This document shows, piece by piece, positions 35,678-43,942 of a stretch of DNA of 64,000 nucleotides. This DNA comes from Hymenobacter negativus (GTDB lineage: Bacteria; Bacteroidota; Bacteroidia; Cytophagales; Hymenobacteraceae): NCBI RefSeq assembly GCF_017571495.1, contig NZ_JAGETZ010000005.1, positions 372,001 through 436,000 of the forward strand, read 5' to 3'. How positions within the stretch are numbered: position 1 is the first letter of the stretch; each line of letters starts with the position of its first letter. The position numbers and the translations under genes are program-made. The notes beneath the pieces are model-generated. The model saw only the letters and a list, made by a program, of their open reading frames with translations. It was not told the DNA's origin and did not search any database.

Positions 35678-36643
35678 GTGCTTAAATCCCTCTCCAAATC
35701 TTTCCTGATTCTCAGTAGCACCGTCCTGCTAAGCTCCTGCGCGAAGGAGGCCTACATGTTCACGTCCTTCCACGAGCCGGCTACCGATGGCCTCCACTTC
35801 CTCTACAGCTACGACGGCTACAAGTGGCAGGACGCCGGTAAGTCGTTTCTGACGCCACAGGTGGGCCCCAGTAAGCTGATGCGCGACCCTAGCATCGCAC
35901 AAGGTCCGGATGGCACCTACCACTTGGTCTGGACCTGCGGCTGGAAGGGCGACAAGGGCTTCGGTTATGCCAGTTCTAAGGATTTGGTGCATTGGTCGGA
36001 GCAGCGTTTCATCGACGTGATGAGCCACGAACCCAGCACCGTGAATGTGTGGGCTCCCGAAATTTTCTTCGACCCACCCACGCAGCAATTTCTCATCGTG
36101 TGGGCCAGTACCATCCCGTTGCGCTTCCCCAAAGGAGTGGAGGACGAGGATAATAACCACCGCCTCTACTACACCACAACCAAGGATTTCCAGAAGTTTT
36201 CAGAAACGAAACTCTATCTCGACCCTGGATTCAGCGCCATCGATTCGGAAGTGCTGCGGCGCGGCGTGGATGATTACGTGCTGGTGGTGAAGGATAACAC
36301 CCGGCCCGAGCGCGACATCAAAATAGCTTTCGGGCCCACCGCCACTGGCCCGTTCCTGCAAGTCTCGCCTCCCTTCACCGATAATTTCACTGAAGGTCCC
36401 AGCGTGGCCAAGCTGCCGCATAATCAATGGTTGATTTACTACGACGCTTATAAAGAGAAGAAGTACGGCGCGGCTAAAACCAGCGACTTCAAAACCTTCA
36501 CCGACGTCTCGGCCCAGGTGAGCGTGCCGACCGGCCACAAGCACGGGACCATCTTCATGGTGCCGCGCAAGACGCTTAAGAATTTGTTGCAAACCGCGCC
36601 GGTAGGGGTAGGGGGTGCAGCATCAGCTATTGGAAAACCATGA
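35678..36643 (+). CDS. GH43-like five-bladed propeller lipoprotein
   Basis: A 321-residue protein with a lipobox (VLLSSC), so it is probably a surface or periplasmic lipoprotein. The beta-propeller core has MRDPSIAQGPDGTYHLVWT (candidate base Asp), VNVWAPEIFFDP, FSAIDSEVLRR and DNFTEGPSVAKLPHNQW (candidate acid Glu), which match the spacing of GH43-type enzymes. Such enzymes mostly release arabinose or galactose; the sugar is not evident here. The start is a GTG, 6 bp after the GH140-like stop. Its stop overlaps the start of the next gene (ATGA), indicating translational coupling. Confidence 0.8.
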   Translation: MLKSLSKSFLILSSTVLLSSCAKEAYMFTSFHEPATDGLHFLYSYDGYKWQDAGKSFLTPQVGPSKLMRDPSIAQGPDGTYHLVWTCGWKGDKGFGYASSKDLVHWSEQRFIDVMSHEPSTVNVWAPEIFFDPPTQQFLIVWASTIPLRFPKGVEDEDNNHRLYYTTTKDFQKFSETKLYLDPGFSAIDSEVLRRGVDDYVLVVKDNTRPERDIKIAFGPTATGPFLQVSPPFTDNFTEGPSVAKLPHNQWLIYYDAYKEKKYGAAKTSDFKTFTDVSAQVSVPTGHKHGTIFMVPRKTLKNLLQTAPVGVGGAASAIGKP

Positions 36644-38637
36644 GTGAATTCTCCGTCACACAACGCAACAGCTCACCTCACCCCCCGGCCCCCTCTCCCG
36701 CGGAGAGAGGGAGTGTTCAACCACTGCAACTGCTGGCTCCCCCTCTCCGCGGGAGAGGGGGGCGGGGGGTGAGGTTGGCGGCTGTGCTGGCGCTAGGGTC
36801 CCTGGCCGCCCAAGCTCAAACCGCGCCCGAAACCATCCGCTACACCGGCACCACGCTCAGCAACGTGGACTACCACCACGGACAGCTGCGGCCGGCCATC
36901 GGCACACACGCCCGGCAGGTGCTGCGCGCCAATCGCGAGCACCCCGACGCCGCCAATGGCGAGGGCTGGACCTACAACCACGCGCCCATGCTGGCCTACT
37001 GGCAGGGGCAGTTTTACTACCAGTACCTCAGCAACCCCGTAGGCGAGCACGTGCCGCCCGGCCGCACGCTGCTGCTAACCAGCAAGGACGGCTACACCTG
37101 GACCAACCCCAGGGTCATCTTCCCTCCATATAAGGTACCCGACGGCTTCACCAAACCCGACCAGCCCGGCAAGGTGGCCAAGAACCTACTGGCCGTGATG
37201 CACCAGCGCATCGGATTCTACACCTCGAAGAAAAACCGCCTGCTGACGCTGGGCTACTACGGCGTGGCCCTCGACGCCAAGGACGACCCCAACGACGGGC
37301 AGGGCATTGGCCGGGTGGTGCGCGAGGTGCTGCCAGGCGGCAAGTTTGGGCCGATTTATTTCCTGCGGAACAACAAGACCTGGGACAAGTCTAAATCGGC
37401 TTATCCCTTCTACACCACCAGCAAGGACAAAGGCTTCGTGGCCGCCTGCGAGGAAATACTGGCCAACCCGCTGATGATGCAGCAGATGGTGGAGGAGCAG
37501 GACAAGGACGACCCGTTGATTCCCATTAAGAAGGACTACAAGGCCTTCAGCTACTACTACTTGCCCGATGGCCAGCGCGTGGTGGGCCTCTGGAAGCACG
37601 CCCTCACCACCATCAGCCCCGACGGCGGCAAAACCTGGCCTAACCCGGTCATTCGGGCGCCGCACTTCGTAAATAGCAACGCCAAAATCTGGGGCCAGCG
37701 CACCTCCGATGGACGCTACGCCACGGTGTATAATCCTTCGGAATTTCGCTGGCCGCTGGCAATTTCAACCAGCGAAAACGGCCTCGATTACACCGACCTC
37801 TGGCTGGTGCACGGCGAACTCACGCCCATGCGCTACGGCGGCAACTACAAAAGCTACGGCCCGCAGTACGTGCGCGGCATCCAGGAAGGCGACGGCCTGC
37901 CACCCGATAAAAAGCTATGGGTGAGCTACAGCGTGAACAAAGAAGACCTTTGGGTGGCCTCGGTACCGGTGCCTGTGCGCGCCACCGCCACCAGCCACGC
38001 CAATGAGGTTTTCGCCCAGCTGCCCGCCGGGCAGGAACTGGACCAGTGGAATACCTATAGCCTCGTACAGGCGCCGGTCGAAATCGGCAAGCTGCCCGAT
38101 GGGAGCAAAGGCCTAATTCTTAAGGATTTCGACAAGTTCGACTACGCCAAGGCTGAGCGCATCATTCCCGAAAGCAAGCAACTGGTGGCCGAGCTGTCGG
38201 TAGTGCCCGGCCAGAACGACCACGGCCTACTGCAAATCGAGTTTCAGGACGCCAAGGGCCAGCCCGCCGTACAGCTCAGCTTCGACTCGACCGGCACGCT
38301 TAGCTACAAAGCCGGCGCCCGCTTCAAAGGCGTGACCAAATACCAGGCCGGCCAGCCACTGGACCTAAAAGTGACGCTGGATGCTCCCAGCCGCACCTGC
38401 ACCATCACGGCCAACGGCAAAACCAGCACCTTCATCTTCTTCGCGCCAGTCGCCGCCTTTGAGCGAGTGATGTTCCGCACCGGTCCGGCCCGCCACTTCC
38501 CCACGCCTGACACGCCCGCCGACCAAGCCTACGACCTGCCCAAAGCCGGCGATTCGGAGCCGCTGGCGGTGTTTTATCTGAAGTCGTTGAAGACGTCGGC
38601 GCCGGACCCAACTCCCAAAGGTTTGGGCGCCAATTAG
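36640..38637 (+). CDS. Secreted six-bladed propeller (sialidase/BNR-like) with C-terminal jelly roll
   Basis: About 665 residues from the ATG at 36640, or 622 from the GTG at 36769. The propeller has repeated segments such as TLLLTSKDGYTWTNPRV, LTTISPDGGKTWPNPV and LAISTSENGLDYTDLW, the Asp-box-like pattern of sialidases. A concanavalin-type sandwich follows at residues about 470-650. The family is not certain. In an RG-II context, sialidase-like folds could act on Kdo or Dha. The ATG overlaps the previous stop (ATGA), but residues 11-43 are encoded by class A repeat A7, placing 43 residues before the signal core LAAVLALGSLAAQA. The GTG at 36769, inside the repeat, would give an ordinary signal peptide. 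Confidence 0.75.
   Translation: MSEFSVTQRNSSPHPPAPSPAERGSVQPLQLLAPPLRGRGGRGVRLAAVLALGSLAAQAQTAPETIRYTGTTLSNVDYHHGQLRPAIGTHARQVLRANREHPDAANGEGWTYNHAPMLAYWQGQFYYQYLSNPVGEHVPPGRTLLLTSKDGYTWTNPRVIFPPYKVPDGFTKPDQPGKVAKNLLAVMHQRIGFYTSKKNRLLTLGYYGVALDAKDDPNDGQGIGRVVREVLPGGKFGPIYFLRNNKTWDKSKSAYPFYTTSKDKGFVAACEEILANPLMMQQMVEEQDKDDPLIPIKKDYKAFSYYYLPDGQRVVGLWKHALTTISPDGGKTWPNPVIRAPHFVNSNAKIWGQRTSDGRYATVYNPSEFRWPLAISTSENGLDYTDLWLVHGELTPMRYGGNYKSYGPQYVRGIQEGDGLPPDKKLWVSYSVNKEDLWVASVPVPVRATATSHANEVFAQLPAGQELDQWNTYSLVQAPVEIGKLPDGSKGLILKDFDKFDYAKAERIIPESKQLVAELSVVPGQNDHGLLQIEFQDAKGQPAVQLSFDSTGTLSYKAGARFKGVTKYQAGQPLDLKVTLDAPSRTCTITANGKTSTFIFFAPVAAFERVMFRTGPARHFPTPDTPADQAYDLPKAGDSEPLAVFYLKSLKTSAPDPTPKGLGAN
36676..36774. 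repeat. Class A repeat inside a gene 5' end (A7)
   Basis: Class A arms CCTCACCCCCCGGCCCCCTC / GGGGGGCGGGGGGTGAGG. The whole element is open in frame with the propeller gene and ends in GTGAGG, whose GTG can serve as the start codon for that gene. Confidence 0.9.
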
Positions 38638-38641
38638 AACG

Positions 38642-38753
38642 ATGTGGAGACCGACACTTCGCGTCTCCTCGTTGAACAACCAAAACCAAGCATCAGCACC
38701 TCACCACTACCAACATCAGTAACGACGAGACGCGAAGTGTCGCGTCTCTACAC
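38642..38753. repeat. Class D palindromic repeat (D2)
   Basis: GTGGAGACCGACACTTCGCG ... CGCGAAGTGTCGCGTCTCTA with inner arms GTCTCCTCGTT/AACGACGAGAC. It sits immediately upstream of the second GH2 gene and translates into a false N-terminal extension of it. Confidence 0.9.
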
Positions 38754-38763
38754 CCCGAACCGC

Positions 38764-41604
38764 ATGCCTTCCCGATTACCCCAGATTTCCAAACTCGTCG
38801 CGCTGCTACTCTTGCTGCTTCCCCTGAGCCAACTCCACGCGCAGCGCACCGAAACCCAGATGCTCTCCGGCACGGGCAACGACAAAACTGTGAAGTGGCA
38901 GTTCTACTGCACCGCCGGCCGCAATTCGGGCAAGTGGACTACCATTCCGGTGCCATCCAACTGGGAACTGCAAGGCTTCGGCAAATACAACTACGGCCAC
39001 AACAAAGACACTGCTCGCGGCAAAGAAAGCGGCCTCTATAAGTATCAGTTCAAAGTGCCGGCCAACTGGCAAGGCAAAGTCGTGAATATCGTGTTCGATG
39101 GCTCGATGACGGATACTGAAGTCAAAATCAACGGCCAGTCGGCTGGGGCCGTGCATCAGGGCTCGTACTACCGTTTCAAGTACGACATCTCGAAGCTGCT
39201 GAAATATGGCAAAACCAACCTGCTCGAAGCCAAGGTCAGCAAGCACTCGGCTAACGAGTCAGTAAATGACGCCGAGCGGCGCGGCGACTTCTGGATTTTC
39301 GGCGGCATCTTCCGCCCGGTATTTCTGGAGGCGCTGCCGGCCGCGCATATCAGCCGCGTGGCGCTAGATGCGCGGGCCGACGGCAGCTTCAAAGCCGATG
39401 TGTACGCGGGCGGCGAGGCCGATGAAGTATTGGGACAGCTTTATACACTGGATGGGCAGAAAGTAGGAGGGGAGTTCAAAGCTGCAGTAGCGGCTGGGGG
39501 CGCAGCCACGCACCTGCAAACCACAGTCTCCAATCCGCAGCCCTGGACGCCCGAAACGCCCAACCGCTACCGCCTGGCCCTCACCTTGCGCAAAGGCGGC
39601 CAGACCGTGCACACGCTCAACCAGCGCTTCGGTTTCCGCACCGTGGAGTTGCGCGAGCGTGAAGGATACTACGTGAATGGCGTGAAGGTCAAGTTTAAGG
39701 GCGTGAACCGACACTCGTTCTGGCCCAGCTCGGGGCGCGCTACCAGCAAGGCGCTCAGCATCATGGACGTGAACCTGATGAAGGACATGAACATGAACGC
39801 CGTGCGCATGTCGCACTACCCGCCCGACGACCATTTCCTGGAAGCCTGCGACTCGCTCGGCCTCTTTGTGTTTGACGAAGTGGCCGGCTGGCACGCCAAT
39901 TACGACACGCCCACCGGCACCAAGCTCACCGAAGAAATGGTGGTGAAAGACGAAACTCACCCCAGCATCATCGGCTGGATAAACGGCAACGAGGGCGGCC
40001 ACAACTTCGACCTCGACCCCGTGCTCGACCGCATGGACCTGCAAAAGCGCCCCGTGGTGCACGCCTGGCAAGTATTTCGCGGCACCGATACCCAGCACTA
40101 CATCAACTACGACTACGGCAACGGCACCCACCTGCACGGCCACAACATCGTGTTTCCCACCGAGTTTCTACACGGCCTGTACGACGGTGGCCACGGCGCG
40201 GGCCTCGAAGATTACTGGGAGCAAATGTGGCGCGAGCCGCTCTCGGCCGGCGGTTTCCTCTGGGACTTCTCAGACGCCGCCGTGGTGCGCACCGACAAAG
40301 GCGGCATCCTCGACACCGATGGCGACCACGGCCCCGACGGCATCGTGGGCCCGTACCGCGAGAAGGAGGGAAGCTACTTTACCATCAAGGAAGTGTGGAG
40401 CCCCATATTCTTCGAGCGCCGCGAAATCACGCCCGCCTTCGACGGTACCTTCCGCATCCAAAACCGCTTCACCTACACCAACCTAAGCGCCTGCAAATTC
40501 GCCTGGAAGCTGGCCCAACTGTCCACACCTGGCAGCAGCGCCGCGCCCGCTCCACGCACCGGCACCATCGCCGCGCCCAGCATCGCGCCCACCGAGTACG
40601 GCCCGCTCAAGCTGGCGCTGCCCGCCGACTGGCAGCAGGCCGATGTGCTCTACGTGACTGCCAACGACCCTAGCGGCCGCGAAATTTATACCTGGAGCTG
40701 GCCCATTGCCCGCCCCGCGCAGGTGGCCCAGCTGCTGGTGCCCGCCACCGGCACAGGCTCGGCCACTATCACCGAAACCGATTCGCTCTACACCGCCAGC
40801 GCCCACGGCGTCACGCTCACCTTCAGCCGCAAAACCGGCCTGCTGCGCCAGGTGCGCAACGCCAAGGGCCTCATTCCGCTCACCAACGGCCCCGTGCTGG
40901 CTGAAGGCGAAACCGCCTTCGAAGGCCTCAAGCAGCACCAGGATGGACCCAACGTAGTCATCGACGCCACCTTCGGCAAGGCCAGCCGCTACCAATCGCT
41001 GCAATGGACGGTGTACCCCTCGGGCTGGGTCCGCATGACGGCCAAGTACTTTCCCAAAGACTATGATTTTGCCCTAGCCGGCCTCAGCTTCAACTACCCC
41101 GAAAAGGAGGTGCGCGGCATCCAGTGGCGCGGCGATGGCCCCTACCGCGTCTGGAAAGACCGCCTGAAAGGCACCAACCTAGGCGTGTGGACCAAGGCCT
41201 ACAACAACACCAGCACCGGCGAGCCCGACGGCACCAAAAGCCCGCTCTACCCCGAGTTCAAGGGCTACTACTCCAACTTCTACTGGCTCACGCTCCAAAC
41301 CACCGGCCAGCCCCTCACCATCATCTGCGACCAGGAAGACGTGTACCTGCGCCTCTTCACGCCCCGCTTCGCCGCCAAGCCCTACAACACGGCCCCGGCC
41401 TTCCCCAGCGGCAACCTCTCGTTCATGCACGGCATCACACCCATCGGCACCAAGTCGCAAAAAGCCGAAAACATGGGCCCCATGGGCAAAACCAACATGT
41501 ACTACGACTACAGCAAAGACCCGTCCTACGCCAAGGAAATCACGCTGTACTTCGATTTTTCGGGGGATAATGCGCCCGTGCCAAAGGCATTGGGGAAGAA
41601 GTAG
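38764..41604 (+). CDS. Secreted GH2-family glycosidase
   Basis: A 946-residue protein from the ATG at 38764, directly before the signal peptide (LVALLLLLLPLSQLHA-QR). The jelly roll (FDGSMTDTEVKINGQSAGAV), Ig-like domain and TIM barrel follow. The barrel shows KFKGVNRHSFWPSSGR, MNMNAVRMSHYPPDDHFLEA, INGNEGG (acid/base E410) and FPTEFLHG (nucleophile E467). A long C-terminal beta-region follows (GNLSFMHGITPIGT). Likely a beta-galactosidase, beta-glucuronidase or a rarer GH2 specificity; the substrate is not readable. The frame upstream of 38764 is class D repeat. A terminator follows, ending the susCD-to-GH2 series. Confidence 0.9.
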   Translation: MPSRLPQISKLVALLLLLLPLSQLHAQRTETQMLSGTGNDKTVKWQFYCTAGRNSGKWTTIPVPSNWELQGFGKYNYGHNKDTARGKESGLYKYQFKVPANWQGKVVNIVFDGSMTDTEVKINGQSAGAVHQGSYYRFKYDISKLLKYGKTNLLEAKVSKHSANESVNDAERRGDFWIFGGIFRPVFLEALPAAHISRVALDARADGSFKADVYAGGEADEVLGQLYTLDGQKVGGEFKAAVAAGGAATHLQTTVSNPQPWTPETPNRYRLALTLRKGGQTVHTLNQRFGFRTVELREREGYYVNGVKVKFKGVNRHSFWPSSGRATSKALSIMDVNLMKDMNMNAVRMSHYPPDDHFLEACDSLGLFVFDEVAGWHANYDTPTGTKLTEEMVVKDETHPSIIGWINGNEGGHNFDLDPVLDRMDLQKRPVVHAWQVFRGTDTQHYINYDYGNGTHLHGHNIVFPTEFLHGLYDGGHGAGLEDYWEQMWREPLSAGGFLWDFSDAAVVRTDKGGILDTDGDHGPDGIVGPYREKEGSYFTIKEVWSPIFFERREITPAFDGTFRIQNRFTYTNLSACKFAWKLAQLSTPGSSAAPAPRTGTIAAPSIAPTEYGPLKLALPADWQQADVLYVTANDPSGREIYTWSWPIARPAQVAQLLVPATGTGSATITETDSLYTASAHGVTLTFSRKTGLLRQVRNAKGLIPLTNGPVLAEGETAFEGLKQHQDGPNVVIDATFGKASRYQSLQWTVYPSGWVRMTAKYFPKDYDFALAGLSFNYPEKEVRGIQWRGDGPYRVWKDRLKGTNLGVWTKAYNNTSTGEPDGTKSPLYPEFKGYYSNFYWLTLQTTGQPLTIICDQEDVYLRLFTPRFAAKPYNTAPAFPSGNLSFMHGITPIGTKSQKAENMGPMGKTNMYYDYSKDPSYAKEITLYFDFSGDNAPVPKALGKK

Positions 41605-41639
41605 GAGGGAACCCGTTTTAGAAACTTAAGTGTCACAAG

Positions 41640-41685
41640 TAGCGGGCAGCGAACCAATCCGGTTTGTTGCCCGCTATTATCTTTA
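41640..41685 (+). terminator. Intrinsic terminator after the GH2 gene
   Basis: AGCGGGCAGCGAACC, short loop, GGTTTGTTGCCCGCT followed by ATTATCTTTATC. The stem has a single mismatch. It marks the end of the susCD operon and the boundary to the accessory region. Confidence 0.8.
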
Positions 41686-41749
41686 TCAGAGTTCTTTTAC
41701 CTTATACCTTAGCGGAGAGGGTCTGAGAGTTAGTCTCAAGTATACAATC

Positions 41750-41923
41750 ATGGCAAAGCTGACACGATACACAAGCTTCGAAGCGCTGAAATCGGATATT
41801 CAGCCGGCCAAGCTGAACCAAGCTGATAGTGCCAAAGCGCATGCTGAATTCGAGGAGTTTGTAAAGCTTCTGCAACGCGAGTTAGCAGCCAAGAAGAGCG
41901 CAAAGCCCTCCGATGAACGGTAA
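41750..41923 (+). CDS. Small protein upstream of the nucleotidyltransferase, putative antitoxin or partner
   Basis: A 57-residue charged, helical protein (EFEEFVKLLQRELAAKKSA at the C-terminus) starting at the ATG at 41750. It overlaps the following nucleotidyltransferase gene by 11 bp, the arrangement of a toxin-antitoxin pair. No family was recognised. The upstream in-frame extension contains terminator sequence and was discarded. Confidence 0.65.
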   Translation: MAKLTRYTSFEALKSDIQPAKLNQADSAKAHAEFEEFVKLLQRELAAKKSAKPSDER

Positions 41924-42407
41924 CCTGGTAAATAGCCTCCTCACCGTCTGCGGTATCCTCAACAAGCAGGATGTCGAATATCTTATTGTTGGCGGAACCG
42001 CGGTTGCGTTGCACGGCTACTACCGACAATCGATGAATGCAGCTGGGGTAGTCGCGGAAAAACCTGATTTAGATTTCTGGTATAACCCGACTTATAGCAA
42101 TTATTTCAGGGTGCTGAAGACGCTGGAAGAACTTGGGCAGGACGTTAATAAATTCAAGCAAGAACAGTCGCCCAATCCCAGGAAGTCATTCTTCAAGTAC
42201 GAATTCGAGCAATTCACACTAGACCTTTTGCCGGAATTGCGGGCGCCATTAAAATTTGGTGTGTCTTTCAATAAGCGTGAGATTATTACCATCCGTGAGG
42301 TCGATATCCCATTCATAAGCTTTGATGATTTGATAGTCGATAAAGAGGCTAATGCACGCCCCAAGGATATAATGGATATTGAGGAGCTAAAAAGAAATAG
42401 GAAGTAA
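41913..42407 (+). CDS. AbiEii-type nucleotidyltransferase domain protein
   Basis: A 164-residue cytoplasmic protein. It has the polymerase-beta-type nucleotidyltransferase start EYLIVGGTAVALHGYYR and the metal motif KPDLDFWY (D-x-D). ELRAPLKFGVSF follows, and FISFDDLIVDKEANARPKD is the conserved C-terminal block of AbiEii/DUF6036-like proteins. Members include toxins that modify nucleotides or tRNAs. With the overlapping small gene before it, this may be a compact type IV-like toxin-antitoxin or a stand-alone nucleotidyltransferase. The base composition is lower in GC than in the pectin locus, consistent with acquisition. Confidence 0.8.
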   Translation: MNGNLVNSLLTVCGILNKQDVEYLIVGGTAVALHGYYRQSMNAAGVVAEKPDLDFWYNPTYSNYFRVLKTLEELGQDVNKFKQEQSPNPRKSFFKYEFEQFTLDLLPELRAPLKFGVSFNKREIITIREVDIPFISFDDLIVDKEANARPKDIMDIEELKRNRK

Positions 42408-42425
42408 AGCGACTAAGCGCTTTGT

Positions 42426-42806
42426 ATGAGAAAGCTGTTCTCAAAGCCAGTATTTATTATCGTTCTCCTTAGCTTACTAGGGCTTTACTTCACGTCGAAG
42501 TCTCACAATCCTTATCCTGAAGTTGAGTGGGTGGAAGACTGACCCGGTGCTGGCGATAGATACCGAACATTTACCCCCGTTTTGAAAGCGAATAAGAATA
42601 CAGCGCTTGGGCCTACGGTTGGGGCCGACTTCGGGGCTTTGACTTTTGAGGACACAGATAACGACGGCGTAAAAGAGGCCATCATTACAAGCGACGGCTC
42701 TTTCATCCTTGAAGAATTCTCGCATGAAAGACACACGCTGAAATACCAGCGCGATTCACTGGGTAGGGCTAAGTTTACGCTGCTTAAAAGCGAAGACTTG
42801 AAATAG
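42426..42806 (+). pseudogene. Unknown small membrane-anchored gene interrupted by one in-frame TGA
   Basis: A single open frame from the ATG at 42426 to the stop at 42804-42806, broken only by TGA at 42540-42542. The N-terminus is a signal anchor (PVFIIVLLSLLGLYFT) followed by NPYPEVEWVED. After the TGA the frame continues PGAGDRYRTFTPV, with DTDNDGVKEAIITSDGSF, an FG-GAP/VCBS-like calcium loop. Without the TGA the product would be about 126 residues. A substitution, for example from TGG, is the simplest explanation. Function unknown. The downstream half could still start at TTG 42582. Confidence 0.7.
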
Positions 42807-42822
42807 CCCGACTTCCACCCGC

Positions 42823-43000
42823 ATGCAGCCCACCCCGCTACCCACCAAACCTCATTACCCCATCCTCGACGGCCTGCGGGGCGTGGTGGCGCTTATGGTG
42901 GTGGCCTTTCACCTGCGCGAGGTCCACGCCACCGGCCACCACTAGGTTATTAAGCACGGCCATCTAGCAGTAGATTTGTTCATCTTGCTGTTCGGGCTCG
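42823..43000 (+). pseudogene. Decayed 5' fragment of an acyltransferase gene
   Basis: Starts MQPTPLPTKPHYPILDGLRG, nearly identical to the first residues of the intact acyltransferase at 48948. After about 40 codons there is a lost codon and CAG changed to TAG, then VIKHGHLAVDLFILLFG before similarity ends near 43000. This is a truncated, inactivated copy. It and the intact gene flank the Rhs toxin module. Confidence 0.85.
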
Positions 43001-43063
43001 GAACTAGCTGCGCGTCCTTTCTACCGCTTCTTTCTATAGGTTGGGCTTCTCCCAGCTGCCGTC

Positions 43064-43915
43064 ATGCTGAGCGCTTTTTCTCCTTCGCTAGTGGCCCTGG
43101 TGCCTGAAGTTGTCTACACCATTACTACCCAGGCTGCGTTGCGGCTGGGCAACCTCAGCAGCGAGCGGGCCTCCCAGCTACGGGTGCGCAAAGTCCTGCA
43201 CCATACAACTCCCAGTGGCGGGTTCGTCTTCGATGTCACGACACTTTCCCGCGTGCAAACCCCCGGGCAGGGAGCCGAGCAACTGACTGCTGAATTGGCT
43301 CCCTTGCTGGCCAAGCTGGTAATCGAAACCGATGCTATTGGCCGTTTAGTGCGCGTGCTAAACAAGCGAGCCTTGCGCCAGCAGTGGGAAGCGCTGTTGC
43401 CCCGCCTGCAAGCCACCTACCGCCACCACCCCTACGTGCCGCCTGCTTTACTGGAACAGCTGGGGCAGGTGCTCGACGAAGGCACCGCGCTCGAAGCTAT
43501 GCTGGCCAGTTCGCCCGAGTACAGCCTCCTTTTTCCGCCACTCTACGGCCGCACATTCTCTGCCGAAATTCCGGTGTATGGCACTGCCTCTCTTCCCCGC
43601 TTTGTCGGTGAAATTGACCTGCCCTTGCGTACCGAAGCCCTACTTGGTACTCCGCTGCTGGCGGAAGCGGCCGCACTGGTGAGCGTAGCAGGAGCAGTCG
43701 ATGTATCCCACTACCAGGCCGATGAAGCCCGCAAGGCCTTGTGCACCCTCACCGATGAGCCCAACCTCAATACGGAAGTGCAGGCCGTGCATCACGAATG
43801 CTACACGTTTGGGCAACAGCACGAGTTGTTGGAAGCCAGCCGCTACACCCGCGCTGACGTATTAGGGGTAATGAGTCGGCAACTGACGGTGTTGCTGCAC
43901 ACCCGAAACCACTAA
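43064..43915 (+). CDS. Unknown protein preceding the Rhs toxin gene
   Basis: A 283-residue protein that I do not recognise. It has no signal peptide. It contains beta-rich segments (SGGFVFDVTTLSRVQTPG, FSAEIPVYGTASLPRF) and helical segments (KRALRQQWEALLPRLQATY, HYQADEARKALCTL). It ends 27 bp before the Rhs gene and so is probably co-transcribed with it. An adaptor or chaperone for loading the Rhs protein onto a secretion system is a reasonable guess from position only. The start ATG lies in GTCATGCTGAGCGC, the first 14 bases of class B repeats, so the annotated start may be a repeat remnant and the true start could lie downstream. Confidence 0.65.
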   Translation: MLSAFSPSLVALVPEVVYTITTQAALRLGNLSSERASQLRVRKVLHHTTPSGGFVFDVTTLSRVQTPGQGAEQLTAELAPLLAKLVIETDAIGRLVRVLNKRALRQQWEALLPRLQATYRHHPYVPPALLEQLGQVLDEGTALEAMLASSPEYSLLFPPLYGRTFSAEIPVYGTASLPRFVGEIDLPLRTEALLGTPLLAEAAALVSVAGAVDVSHYQADEARKALCTLTDEPNLNTEVQAVHHECYTFGQQHELLEASRYTRADVLGVMSRQLTVLLHTRNH

Positions 43916-43942
43916 TCCTTCGCCAAATTGTCTACCCCAGGT

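Noticed and set aside
38644..38763. N-terminal extension of the second GH2 frame
   Set aside because: It is translated class D repeat; the ATG at 38764 directly precedes a typical signal peptide.
42540..42542. In-frame TGA as a selenocysteine codon
   Set aside because: No selenoprotein family, Cys-homologue or SECIS-like structure is evident; a nonsense mutation is simpler.
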